64,000 bases of DNA, taken from contig NC_087062.1 of NCBI RefSeq assembly GCF_963678635.1, positions 44,594,395-44,658,394 on the forward strand, read 5' to 3'. Positions 10,341 to 21,200 of the stretch are shown in pieces. How positions within the stretch are numbered: position 1 is the stretch's first letter; every line of letters begins with the position of its first letter. This stretch comes from Symsagittifera roscoffensis (lineage: Eukaryota > Xenacoelomorpha > Acoela > Convolutidae). Both the position numbers and the translations under genes were made by a program. The notes under the pieces are model-generated. The model worked only from the letters and a program-made list of their open reading frames with translations. It had not been told where the DNA came from and did no database searches.

Positions 10341-11379
10341 ACGAAAAACACAGTGCAAGGTTGCACGATATACAGTGAAATCTACAAATTTCGGAAACAG
10401 CGTTCAGTATAGTTCTGATTTTACATCTTGTTTTGGCCAAAAAGCACGCAATTACGCTATAGATTTCGATTTTCAAAAAACTGATAATGTCTTTGATTTT
10501 GTTGCAACTCTGCATTTCGATAAGTGTTATCGTATATCTACTAAGTGGATGCCACTGAAAATTGAGATGGTTTTGGAAATCGACCGAAAAATTATCAAGC
10601 ATAGGAAATATGGCAAAAAAGTAGGCTCACAAGATTTAAATTTGTGCAATCTTTGTTTTCGTTATACAGCATCGCAAATAACCACGTGGGAAACAGCATG
10701 GCCCTCAGTTTTTTTCTCCTTGTGTATTCAAAAACCGTCTGCTGGTTACCAGAAACTGTTTTTGAAGTTGCCATTACAAATCCAAGCTTCTTGGTTTTTT
10801 GAACGGTTGAAAATTAAGTTAAGAAAATCAATAAAACCACTCTTCGATGACATCACTAGAGACAAAATTCAGTTCACATGTTTACTTGAAACTCATTTAT
10901 CAGAAGACTATAAACTTTGTATGAGTAGATACCCCTTTCCTTCAGTTAAATGTTTCTGTGGAGCATCAGAATTTATAGAAGAAGCAGGATTTGTAGGCTT
11001 TCATCATTTGTTGAATTTTATTGATAATTCTTTCGTTTCGTTTGGTGCCAATTGGGAAAAATTTCGTCGTTGTATTCGTGCCGATTATTTGGACCAGCTT
11101 CCTGAATATATAGCTTTTCGTTGTGCACCAACTATAGAAATAACTGAAACTGGCCTTTCTTTGAGTACCTGTAATTCAGATAAAAAAGGATCAGCCTTAA
11201 TTATGTGTCATGCTCCTAGACATCCGAGTGTAGGAAATATATCCCACACATACTCCGATAGACTAGCACCTCTTGTAACTACAGTTCGAGGAGCAATTCC
11301 TGCAAAAATTGGTGAATTTTCTTATACCTATTTTATGTCTCAGTCAGAAGGAGGAAGAAACGGATTTCAATGGATTTAA
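10315..11379 (+). CDS. Unrecognised protein downstream of the OTU ORF
   Basis: A 354-codon ORF, open from before 10315 with no ATG near the start, that overlaps the 3' end of the OTU ORF in a different frame. It therefore probably continues the OTU protein after a frameshift, or is a 5'-incomplete exon. Visible features are a Cys pair (LCNLCFRY), then TTWETAWPSVFFSLC, a second Cys cluster (VKCFCGASEFIEEAGF), and a C-terminal block CHAPRHPS... SDRLAPLVTTVRGAIPA...SQSEGGRNGF. The regular Cys/Trp/Gly blocks look like a conserved globular protein, and they remind me of large OTU-associated transposon proteins of aquatic invertebrates and fish, which I cannot verify here. An AATAAA lies at 11504-11509, about 125 nt after the stop. 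The sequence ATCTACAAATTT occurs both at about 10304 and 10380. Confidence 0.55.
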   Translation: MLENTTLYERKTQCKVARYTVKSTNFGNSVQYSSDFTSCFGQKARNYAIDFDFQKTDNVFDFVATLHFDKCYRISTKWMPLKIEMVLEIDRKIIKHRKYGKKVGSQDLNLCNLCFRYTASQITTWETAWPSVFFSLCIQKPSAGYQKLFLKLPLQIQASWFFERLKIKLRKSIKPLFDDITRDKIQFTCLLETHLSEDYKLCMSRYPFPSVKCFCGASEFIEEAGFVGFHHLLNFIDNSFVSFGANWEKFRRCIRADYLDQLPEYIAFRCAPTIEITETGLSLSTCNSDKKGSALIMCHAPRHPSVGNISHTYSDRLAPLVTTVRGAIPAKIGEFSYTYFMSQSEGGRNGFQWI

Positions 11380-13058
11380 AAATATTTTTAAAAAAAACTT
11401 TTTTTTTAGCCAAACAAGCGCTAAGTGAAACATCCAAAACTAGCTTTAGTTATAGTAAAATCGAAATTTTTGTACTAAGATTTTAAAAAACACAAAATTT
11501 TTTAATAAAAAAGCGTTATTCGATCGCCTTCCTAGGTCAAAATTAGACTAAATCTCAAAAAATTTCACACCAGTTTTTCTCAAAAACTGGGACAAGTTTT
11601 TGAAAATCTTTTTAATGTGTAATTCACGACTAAAAAATATATATGAGCCCATTCCGGTAAATATTTGTGGTTCCTGATTTTGCTCGAAAAAGCCTTAACA
11701 CACCCCAAAACAAAGTCTATCTCCATTTTTAATCGCAAATAAAAACATTCAAATTTGATTACATAAAATTTTGACAGCTGAAAATCTATATCCGTTGAAG
11801 ATCTCTTGATGAAATATTATCAAAGAAACGAAATCAAAATTTTTTTTGTTTTATAACTTGATTTTTGAAGCTAATGTTCGTTGATTATCTCTTCGCATAC
11901 TCAAGCAAAAGTATGACCGATAACGCTACTGGGAAAAACTGAATGATTAAAAATTCGAGTTTACAAAATTTCTTAGGTGACACAGGCCAATTATGAGTCT
12001 ACATAGTTGCTAAGTGAAGCAAGCCAATTATGACGCATTAGCAGTACCAGTCAATTTGATGAAAAAAAATCTACCAACTAACATGCCTCATTTTATAGAG
12101 CGGACGCATTTCAACTAGCATACGAAAAAGTTCGTTAAAAACATCCGACCCTGCCCAAGTTCGAACCCTCTTATTTTGTTGCTGGTCTCCTTCCCTACCT
12201 CTATGCTACAGATCCATGATGCTTGGCAGCTAAAGTGCTATTTAATAGAATAGTCTGTGTTAATATCCTTAGCATTGGCTGTACTTAATAGCTGGATCAA
12301 AATGAACATTTAATCGCAACAATTGCATCGCAACAATTTTTGCGACTTAGGTTGAAAAAAAAAGAAAGTTCATACCATAACACAAGCTGTGCTTGTGTGA
12401 AAATGATTCTATCAACCTATAGAATTATATAGAAACCTAATGACGAAGGCGCCTCATAAATTCTTAAGTTAACTTGTATTTTTTAAGTTTTTTCGGGTTC
12501 TTCCATGTTTCCCTCCATATTTAAAAATTTTATTTTCATAGTTGCTTTACGAGTTATTGTGGGATGTTATTATGTATAGTTGGAAAAACGAATCACTTCA
12601 CAATAGTTTATTTTTTCACCATGCGAAATTTTATTTCCTTTTGTCACCGTTAATAGAGTTTTAAAAAAATTGAAATTCAAATATTGTTGGGTCAGTTGAA
12701 AAGAACCGACTTTTCAAGTTTAGGTGTTTCTTTTCATCTAGACTAATTAAGCATGCGTGATACTTTTAAAGCAATTTCGGCTTAACGAGCATCATAGTGC
12801 ATTATGCTAACTGTCGGTTGAGCTCTCATTGAGGCCCATGAGATTATGAGATTAACCTTCCTTCCCCTATGTATTGTACTTTTTGAAGCCCAGATGCTGG
12901 TTGATACATCGAGCAACTTTTACCTAAGGGAAAAAACGTGAAAATTATTGATCGAATAAACTCTCAAGACTCTTTAGAAGCCAATACTTTTAAATTTTCA
13001 ACAAAATTTTATTGTTTTTTTAGATTAATCGGTTTTTCTTTTTTTTTTCTAATTTTAG
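11380..13058. other. Intergenic, mostly featureless
   Basis: AT-rich sequence with no ORF of note. It contains the tRNA-like fragment listed separately. Long A and T runs occur, and I see no strong inverted repeats. Confidence 0.5.
12140..12220 (-). repeat. tRNA-derived SINE-like fragment
   Basis: On the minus strand, TAGCATAGAGG (12199-12209) fits an RNA polymerase III A box exactly, and GGTTCGAACTT (12157-12167) fits a B box except its last two bases. The spacing is about 30-45 nt, as in tRNAs. The T stem is largely unpaired, so it is not a functional tRNA. A tRNA-derived SINE or tRNA pseudogene is the best reading. Confidence 0.4.
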
Positions 13059-13102
13059 AATTGCAGGAGGATTTTCACAACACTGATAAAAACTTCTTGC
13101 AC
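13059..13102 (+). other. Candidate 44-nt exon between splice sites
   Basis: TTTTTTCTAATTTTAG ends at 13058 (branch-like CTAAT plus AG), and GTAAGAG starts at 13103. The enclosed 44 bases read ELQEDFHNTDKNFLH in one frame. There is no partner exon I can identify, so this is only a candidate. Confidence 0.25.
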
Positions 13103-13383
13103 GTAAGAGACTAACAGATTTTTTTTGGTGCGGCAAACCGCTGTCCAATCATTACTTTTACCTATAATGAAAGTAGGTATGTGTTTTCGAGCTAGTTGCA
13201 ATCACTCCTAATGATATAATATGATTTCATAAACATTTGAGTAAAAGTATGGATCATAGGTACACAAAACCAAAAATTGGACACATGAAATAGTCTCTAA
13301 AACGTATCTGATATGAAAACACACACAAATATTGTGCTAAATCGTCATTTGTTTTCAACACTTTTATAAATTCGTCTCAATTC

Positions 13384-14493
13384 TCATTTGAACTGGGACT
13401 TCAAGTTCGAGAGGGCTTCGTCTATTCTGAAAATGGCATCATCCGGAATAATTCCTTCGCCCAGACAATTGTCCAGACTAGTCGCGAACTGGTCCGCGTC
13501 CTCCGCATTTGTCCAGAACTCAAAAATATCAGAGGACAGCGCAGTGTCTCTTATTCCCATATATTTCTCAAGTTCGTCGTCGATTAGCAATTGGGCAGCT
13601 TGTATAAAGTCACTCGGCATTTCCTCTTGCATCTCTGCATTGCCTTGTGATCGGAATCGTATCGATTGCAGTCCATCTCCGATCGCAGCTGAGTCTCCAG
13701 CCCCGTCCAGAGGATTCCCGCTGCTGCCCGCTGAGCCTCCGCGTGATGACCGGGGAGCAATGTTGTCAAACTCTGATTTCATTGGTTCGACAAGTGTCAT
13801 GCTGAACTGGTGTCCGACAGGAATTGCTCGAAGCTTTTTGGCAACTTCGAAATGACGCCAGCCGACAGTGCTCTGGTCGTTGATGCTTTCGATGTGATCT
13901 CCAACTTTAACATCAGACAGTCGCGCTATTATGCTTCCTTCTCGGATTCTCTTTATAAACGCAACCCCAACTCCGTTGTCTGTTATTGTCAGTCCTAATG
14001 CCGAGTCAGCTTTATGAATTGTCACACGCTTTTTGACCCTCGATTTCAAATGCACGTAGATGAAATCGGTCAACATGATTTGACCCCCAAGTAGGTTTTC
14101 GAGGTTCTTGTGAATGGTATGTGAATTAAGAGTGCAAAACATTATTTCAGCTGCGCTGTCAACTTCATCTATATATGCCTCTGCAACCCGGTCGTACAGT
14201 TCTTTTACACTTTTGAAGTTCGTTACTTTCTTCACCGCGCTTCCGTGAGCTAATTGTACGCTAAATTCCAGTTTTTTCGGAACTCCAAATATCCCGGCAA
14301 TGCCCTGAGCGAAAACTGTATTCTGGTTTTGTTTGCCGGGTGTGAAAGTTTTGGGCGCGTTTGTAGGGTAATCGACCTGGTTGTTAACGGCTCGTTCAGC
14401 CTCGTCTAAAAAGGGTTCATTTTCAACTTCGTTTGGATTTAGGGTCATGGCTGAGCCTTCTCCTTTTCTGAGCTGTTTGAACATGGAACTCAT
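13384..14493 (-). CDS. GIPC: GIPC-family PDZ adaptor protein
   Basis: A 369-residue, intronless member of the GIPC family. These adaptors bind the C-termini of membrane receptors through a PDZ domain and link endocytic vesicles to myosin VI. Domain order is complete: an N-terminal tail, a GH1 region about residues 75-150 (QLAHGS... VKELYDRVAEA ... IMFCTLNSH ... NLLGGQIMLTDFIYVH), a PDZ domain about 154-237 with the carboxylate-binding loop ALGLTITDNG and IKRIREGS, and a GH2 region about 293-369 containing EKYMGIRDTAL. Length is close to the usual 310-370 for the family. The ATG at 14493 is the first Met, but the frame stays open for 13 further codons up to a splice-acceptor-like site (AG at 14534-14533). 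An upstream exon or a trans-spliced leader is therefore possible. It is expressed divergently from nothing obvious. Paralog number within the family cannot be told. Confidence 0.95.
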   Translation of the reverse strand: MSSMFKQLRKGEGSAMTLNPNEVENEPFLDEAERAVNNQVDYPTNAPKTFTPGKQNQNTVFAQGIAGIFGVPKKLEFSVQLAHGSAVKKVTNFKSVKELYDRVAEAYIDEVDSAAEIMFCTLNSHTIHKNLENLLGGQIMLTDFIYVHLKSRVKKRVTIHKADSALGLTITDNGVGVAFIKRIREGSIIARLSDVKVGDHIESINDQSTVGWRHFEVAKKLRAIPVGHQFSMTLVEPMKSEFDNIAPRSSRGGSAGSSGNPLDGAGDSAAIGDGLQSIRFRSQGNAEMQEEMPSDFIQAAQLLIDDELEKYMGIRDTALSSDIFEFWTNAEDADQFATSLDNCLGEGIIPDDAIFRIDEALSNLKSQFK

Positions 14494-14531
14494 TGAGCTT
14501 TTAGCGTTTCGGATTCCTGATACAACCGACG

Positions 14532-14560
14532 ACTAAAACAGGATAGTTTGGTTTAATTGG
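14532..14560 (-). promoter_or_regulatory. Splice-acceptor-like site just upstream of GIPC
   Basis: Reading on the minus strand, TTTTTTTTCTAACCAATT is followed by CCTGTTTTAG, with the AG at 14534-14533. It has a branchpoint-like CTAAC and lies 39 nt before the ATG. It could accept a cis exon or a spliced leader. Confidence 0.55.
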
Positions 14561-16480
14561 TTAGAAAAAAAACGGATTTTGTCAAGTCAAAAGAAGAACA
14601 GATTGCAACAGATAAAACCACAGGTTTCACAAGAATGAAAAGGATCTTGAGGGTTGATAGAAAAAAGAACTTCAACTTATTAGTATTTCTCAATAATATC
14701 ACGTCTCTGTTATTAAAAATAATTCTTCTTTATTTCATCTTTTTCAGTAATTTGATGTCTATCTGTCTTAGCATATTTTATCGGAGAAAAAATACAAACA
14801 GTTATGTTATCAATGGGCTGAGATTGGTATTCTAGCCCGCAATGATCCACAATTTTAAGTTTACAGCGCTCTGTGATGTCCTGAAAAGATCAGTACGAGC
14901 CATCAGCCAAGTTCAATCAAATTATGCGCCCTTTATACATTATGCCTCTGCATTTCACTGGCGTGAGTAAATAATTTCGGTTACGTGAATATGAAATAGC
15001 ATTTGATCAGACATTTTCTCAGTTTAGTTCCCATAACAATTCTCATGGGTTCTATCAATTATTTGATCCATTGACCCAAATTATTCATGACTTCGATTTA
15101 TGGCAGACAAACTGCATTTCAATAAGCATAGTGAGCTGCTGTTCAATGAGCTGAAATGTATAGACACCAATCAGACAACCAAATGTTTCTTTTTACAGTC
15201 AGTCCCGTAAGGTAAAATATAAATCAGACAGAAAATCCCAAGGGGTTCAAATGATTAGCCACACCCATATAACATGAGACAATAATGATAAACCAGATAA
15301 AGACGACAGACAGATGATGAGATGAACTAAGAATACATCACAAGCCACATAATTGGGTTTCTACCAGCCATATTAGGTTACAAAATTTGCAAGACCAAAA
15401 TTCTCCCATAAAATTTTTAAAACCTGCCTATTTTCAAGAGCAATCAAATTTCCGAGCCAATTACTTGTACAGACAAATTTTACTTTTTCACTAGAATTCG
15501 GCTAGGAAAAAAAATTTTCATTTCGTGAAACTTTTCAAATCATTTTGGCACAATATAATTACAATCATTTTTAAAACTTCCAAGCAAAACTTAGTATTTA
15601 CGGTATTTTTGATCAATTCCTAAATAACAGTTCGACTAGGAATGATTATTCCTGATTTCTACTAACCTCGAAGTCCTCAAGGGAATCCATGGCTTGATTT
15701 GCTAAAATACCGTCACAATTATAAATCAAATACATCAAAAGCAACAAAGACTTGGTTTAAGCAAACCACGCCCACACATAATTGAAAAAAAACTCCAATC
15801 GCTTCTCCCATTTATGCTGCTAAAGGAATTGCCCATACAGTCAATGGTCTTTAGGTGGTTATAAACAAAAAATACATTTCGTTGATTTTGTAGTTTCTTA
15901 GTTTGAGTTGATGATCAACGAATTTTGGCACTCTCATAATAATACAAAACAACTCAAAACATCGGAATAGGCACATTGAAAATATATTAAAAAAGTTAAT
16001 TTACCAAAAATTAGCTTAGGAGAGAAAGTTGCATAGCCAAAAATGGATGTTGAAAAATGGCACCAAAAAGAAAAACTTTGGGAGGTGATGTTGTCTAATT
16101 GCGGACAGCAGAGAAGGGCATTTTCCAACCCATAAACCCGCAAATGGAAATATGTCAAAACTTTGATCGGACCAGAGAATAACGCTAAATTTACACTAGG
16201 ACAACCCAGAAACAAGGATAGCCGGTTGCTGTGTAAGTAGCACAGAATGTTCGACCACAATCATAAAACATAGCCAACATACAGTTGGAAAAGAATGTAT
16301 GAACGTAGAGAAACAGAAAAAAACTTCAATTTCCGAATTTTTAAGAAGAAAAAAATGGCTTTGAAGCTAATTGAATTTCAAAAACCATTCATCATTTACA
16401 CATTTTTAAAGGACACGAAAGGACAAATGGTGAAAAAACAGACAAATGCCATTAACCATAAGAAAATTGCAAAAGTTTGG
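14561..16480. other. Intergenic, no supported gene
   Basis: Short ORFs only (14557-14835 plus, 15934-16260 minus, 16295-16483 plus), none with a motif. I see no repeats or tRNA-like boxes. Confidence 0.5.
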
Positions 16481-17290
16481 TAGCATCCCACCATTGGGTT
16501 AAGAACTTCAATTTCCATAACTTGTTTCTAAATCTACGTTTTTTCTGAAACCTTTGGAAAAAAATCATGAGAATCTCGGAAACAGGAAACATTTTAGCAG
16601 TAAAGTTCGAGGCCAGATTTGTACTCTGACTGTACCCCTTGAAGGTACCCTGACAGAACCCCAACATTAGGGTTGAGAATTTCAAGTTCGGCAAGTTTTT
16701 ATATATCTAGGTTTTTTTGAAGAAAAAAAAATCATACAAACCGCCATATCACAAAAAAAAACAAAAATAAATTGAGCAGTCTTATTTGGACGCAATATTG
16801 GCAACCCCTTAGTGTAACCAGACAGCACCCTTTGAAAACTTAAGTTCGCTTAGATTTTTCTATATCTTAGTTTTTTTAAAATAATGAAAAAAAATCATTA
16901 AAACACCATATCTCGAAAACCAAAAGAACTTGAGAGGCGATTTGGAGGTCATGAAAGCAGGAAGGCACCCTGACATCTCCCTACTATAGGGCGGAGAATT
17001 TCAACTTCGAATAATTTTTTTACATGTAAGTTTTTCGAAAAAAAAAATCATAAAAAACGCCATATATCAAAAACCGAAATAATTTGTAAGACTTGGACGC
17101 CAGATTTGCAACTCCAGAATTTACCCTGACAGCACCCCACTATAGGGTTGAGAAGTTCAAGTTAGCTCGGTTAATTTTTTTTAATGTTTTTTTTTTTTAA
17201 AAAAATGAGAAAATCATAAGACACGCCATATCTCGAAAACCAAAATGATTTGAGCAGTCATACTTAAACGCCAGATTTTCATCCCGACAA
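16480..17290. repeat. Degenerate ~165-bp tandem repeat, about five units
   Basis: Successive units share CCCCAC/ACTATAGGGTTGAGAA, TTTCAAGTTCG, a T-rich stretch with ATCTAGGTTTTTT, AAAAAATCATAA, CGCCATATCTCGAAAACC and TTTGAGCAGTC...GGACGCCAGATTTG. Units begin near 16480, 16650, 16810, 16975 and 17140. They differ a lot, so the array is old. Confidence 0.7.
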
Positions 17291-17599
17291 AGGACTGAAT
17301 ATACGATTGGGACTTTCATATTTAGTTATGTAATTTATATAATAAAAATTTTGATAGTTTTACGTTGCGAATATAGGAAAAAGAGTAGAGTTAAAGCATT
17401 CGCGCTTCATCAACTTTTAAAACGTCATTTTGAGTAAAAATTTCAACAATTGCAATAAAGGACTGCATATACGATTGGGACTTTCATATTTAGTTATGTA
17501 ATTTATATAATAAAAATTTTGATAGTTTTACGTTGCGAATATAGGAAAAAGAGTAGAGTTAAAGCATTCGCGCTTCATCAACTTTTAAAACGTCATTTT
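17289..17599. repeat. 143-bp near-perfect tandem duplication
   Basis: 17289-17431 and 17457-17599 are almost identical (offset 168, 25-bp spacer). One difference seen is GACTGAATAT versus GACTGCATAT. It adjoins the end of the older ~165-bp tandem array. The ORF at 17519-17755 begins inside the second copy and is not supported. Confidence 0.9.
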
Positions 17600-19536
17600 A
17601 CCATTACAATCAAATGGAACGGCTTTCAATTGATATATCACAAGGCCCCATCTGAAGTTACAAAAAAAAACAGAATCACCCGGATACAAAGTTCCTCTCC
17701 ACTATCAAAGGTCGAAAAAAAACTTCATATCACCACGGTCACAGGAACGGTTTAGTTTGTTACGGTCACAAAATTCATAAATTGTTCGAAATTATTTCAG
17801 ATATATTTTTTTAGAACTTCACGTGAATTTTATGGCATAAATAACGGAGCCGTGATAATGTGCTATTTCCACTGAATTAAACAAAAAAAAATTTCAAAAT
17901 GAAAGATCATACTTTTTTTAACTTTTAGCGCACTTGTGGGAAATTGCATAATTCATTTATCATGAGCTTTCATTGCACCTCGCAAAAGATAAGGAATGAA
18001 TTCTCAGTTTTCTTACATTCGCATCTCATTTCATATACTGAAACCAAGGGAGGAACATTTGTTAAGGTACAACTAAATTTTTTTTGGAATTTTCAACTTC
18101 TTTCTAATGACAAAAACCAAACTCCAATTCAAAAAATTAACATATGATACGCCATTTACTGCTTTCAGGTCGCAAAGAGGAAAAAAAAGGAATTAAACTT
18201 CAAACCAATTCTGCTCCATAATATGAAGGTAGGAAAACGACTTTCAGATAAAGTAAAAACTGTACGAATGAAATTAAAAACTGAACGAACCGTAAACTAT
18301 TAGGCTCGCAAGTTGGCTTGTGTAGTAATAATTCTGACCATTTGAAAACAATGGAGGAACTCTTTATTCGGATGCGTTTGTGTTTTTTTTGTTTTTTTTT
18401 GTTTCGACATAAAATCAAGTATCACAAATAATCATCGGAATGAGTCGAGTTAGACACCAAACTAATGCCCTTTCAGTCGTGATTCGAACCATATTTGAAA
18501 TTTCAAAATGTTTTCTTAGTATCAAGAAAAACTGACTGAAATTTTTGATTTTTATTGTAACTTCGAGCGAATGAAGCGAATCTTTAGCAGGCTTACATCA
18601 GCTTATTTATGTTAAATTTAAGCCCACAAAACTTAATTTTAAGCAAGTAAAATTATGTTTTGGAGTTTATAGCGCCATTTTGGGAACCAAAAACTTCAAA
18701 AAAAATTCTTTGCAATTTTTTTTTGAAATTTGTTTTTGATTTTTTGTTTTTTTTTGAAGTAATTTTTCAACCAAAATCTTTGTTCAATTTTCCTGTACTA
18801 CTAAGACTGTCGATCATGCAAGAAATTATAGTTTTACGCCAGATCCTTTTTTCACACCGCGTAGAAAAAACGACGCTAATTTGAAAAAAAAGCTTTATTT
18901 GTAGTTTTTGCAAGACTATGGTCGGATTAGTATGTGCTAATTGTGTCACGTTATATATACTTTTTCTTTTATCATGCATTAAACAGATCGTCAAACGCAA
19001 AGTTAAGATTAAAACGCACAACTTTTACGCTTGTTCTCGACAGGTTATTTTTTTTTTCATTGAAACACGACAGCAGGGTCATCATAATCCATGTTTCTTA
19101 AAAGTTATCAAATTAGAGAAAACCGAGCGTAGAAGCATTTTTTATTTCGCTGGAAAAACTTGAACTTATCATTAAATGAAACCAAAATAATTCACGGTTT
19201 TTGCGTCAATTGCACTCATATTAAAACAGCAGAATTTGCTTTGCTTTTAGAATATGAATTTGAATGAAATTAAAAAAAAAATCAAATTCAAAATGCAAAA
19301 AAAACACAAAGTTAGGCGTGACCAAATTTTAGGACAAAAACACATGAATTTAATAAGTGGCTTCAATTCAATAACGTATATTTAAAAGGAGATCTACAGA
19401 AATCCAGAATTTAATCGAATAAAAAAATCGCTAGCGATACTTAAATTATGTCAGCATGTAATTTAAACAGAAGGCATCACCCAGTTTTCTTGATGACCAA
19501 ACATGTGACCATTTTGCTTTCTTATTTTTTGACACC
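17600..19536. other. Intergenic, no supported gene
   Basis: AT-rich with many homopolymers. ORFs at 17944-18147, 18200-18418, 18660-18884, 18767-19021 and 18918-19163 overlap on both strands and carry no motif. Confidence 0.5.
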
Positions 19537-19722
19537 GAGGCGAAGCTGTGCTTCGCAAACACTTGCGAGAAAACGACCAAAAAGCAGCTCCAAGTGAAAT
19601 AAGAAAAAGTAGAAATAAGCCTCGAATTAGCAAAAACTCGACTACGTGTAGGATTCGAATCTGCGACCTACTACAATCAATAGATTTTGAGTCTCACATA
19701 CTATCCACTCAGCCACGCAAGC
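19537..19722 (-). repeat. tRNA-derived SINE candidate
   Basis: The minus strand from 19722 reads GCTTGCGTGGCTGAGTGG, containing a perfect A box (TGGCTGAGTGG). About 50 nt later comes GATTCGAATCC, a near-perfect B box. CTCAAAA with CAA at the anticodon position suggests a tRNA-Leu-like ancestor. The acceptor and T stems do not pair fully, so it is not a functional tRNA. The body continues to a hairpin-like GAAGCACAGCTTCGC and an A-rich end near 19537. Confidence 0.5.
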
Positions 19723-20201
19723 TTAACAACCGACAAACACTAGTCACGAATAAAGCAGCTACATATGCTATTAAATTGCCAATCCCATTCAGCAAAAGAG
19801 GCACCAAATACAAATAGACACAATTTTGCAAGTAAAAATTTGGAATACAGTAAGCTGAAGGCATCCGCACTAACTTTGCAGGTAAGTGTAGATGCCTTCA
19901 TAGCAAAGTTCCTAGATATATTGAAAAATTGCAAGAAATATTGAAAATTTCTGAAATCGAGCTTTTATTATTGTTGTTGTTTGAAACAAATAGCTGTTTT
20001 CGGCTCATTGGATGAATTTGCAATGCATCAACTGCCTTAACTGTCGGAAAATTGGAGCGTTCGCCCTGATACACGCAATATTCTTAATTCAAATTACAGC
20101 TAAAAATTAATAAGTTAAAATTGATTTGAACAATTAAACGTTGTACAATTAAATTTGCCTTAACGTGACGATCCTTTACGATGATAGGCATAACAATTTA
20201 T

Positions 20202-20267
20202 GGGTCTTTTCGGTTATACGCTGGTTATCGATTCTTAATTACTTAGGGGGTATAACCGAAAAGATCC
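20202..20267. repeat. Inverted repeat, ~18-bp arms
   Basis: GGTCTTTTCGGTTATAC (about 20203-20219) and GTATAACCGAAAAGATCC (about 20250-20267) are reverse complements except for one base, with a 30-bp loop. Weaker pairing continues outward (CAATTTA against TAAATTTG). It may be a tiny MITE or a transcript hairpin. Confidence 0.65.
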
Positions 20268-21110
20268 AAATTTATCTAGCACATAATTTTGGGTAAGTAA
20301 ATCTCGTCATTTTATAGACGAAACCAGACAACTTTGGCAGGAAATTTGGAAGATTAAACATAAACTAACAATACCTTGGTAAGAGAGTAGAGGCGATTTT
20401 ATTAGCCTGTGAAGAGCTAGTTCTTTGCTCGACTTTGTCTGTTGGTAAATGCGAGACAAACCCTGCAGCAATTAGATCCAATGTATCCAACAAATTAAAC
20501 TGGGTCCAACTTAATAAAAATGCGTCTGGGTCGTAAAGTCAGATCAAAATAGCCGTCAAATCGATTAGGAATACAACGTCAAATCCAATTCAATTTAACT
20601 GGCATTCAAGGTACGCGTCTAAAAACTTTGAGTATTGTATATATTTCAGAAATATTCTTAGACAAAGTGTGATATCGAAAAAAAAACAATAAGTAGCGTG
20701 GGCGCAATTTATCGATTCTCAGCAAAGCCTTGAGCTGTCCCAAGACGTTGCGCTATCTCAAAAGCTACGATGGTAACACAGGAAACAGTTTTCTATATCA
20801 TTGATAATTAGAGGAAGCTTTTCTCTGAGAAGGGATTGGCTTTAAAGAATTCAACAGCAACAGCTAAAACAAAGATAGATATGCTTCCGTTTTAACTGCG
20901 CGAAACAATTTGAGGCAACTCGAATACTAAAAAGCAACCGTAAATAACTTGATATGCTGTAAAAATGATTTGTTCTGTTACTTATTGCTTCAATTACCAA
21001 AAACAAGTTAGCACACGGTTCGGCTTGTTTTATTTACAACGGCCTGTCTTCAGACGCAGAAATCAGTCAACTACAGCGTTTGAAAATGTCAACAACGGCT
21101 GTGTTTTGAA
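20268..21110. other. Intergenic, nothing seen
   Basis: No ORF, repeat or RNA signal I can support. Confidence 0.5.
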
Positions 21111-21111
21111 G

Positions 21112-21200
21112 GGCGAAGCTATATGGTGTAGTGATTGATTGCAAATCTGGTAGGCAGGGGATATTGGAGTCCCAGTTTCGAATTGGGGCCCAAATAAGAG
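21112..21200 (+). repeat. tRNA-derived SINE candidate, intact T arm
   Basis: TGGTGTAGTGA (21124-21134) matches an A box. CCCAG-TTTCGAA-TTGGG (21171-21187) forms a five-pair T stem with a seven-base TTCGAA loop and contains the B box. Acceptor pairing around it is incomplete, so a SINE head or tRNA pseudogene is more likely than a working tRNA. Confidence 0.5.
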
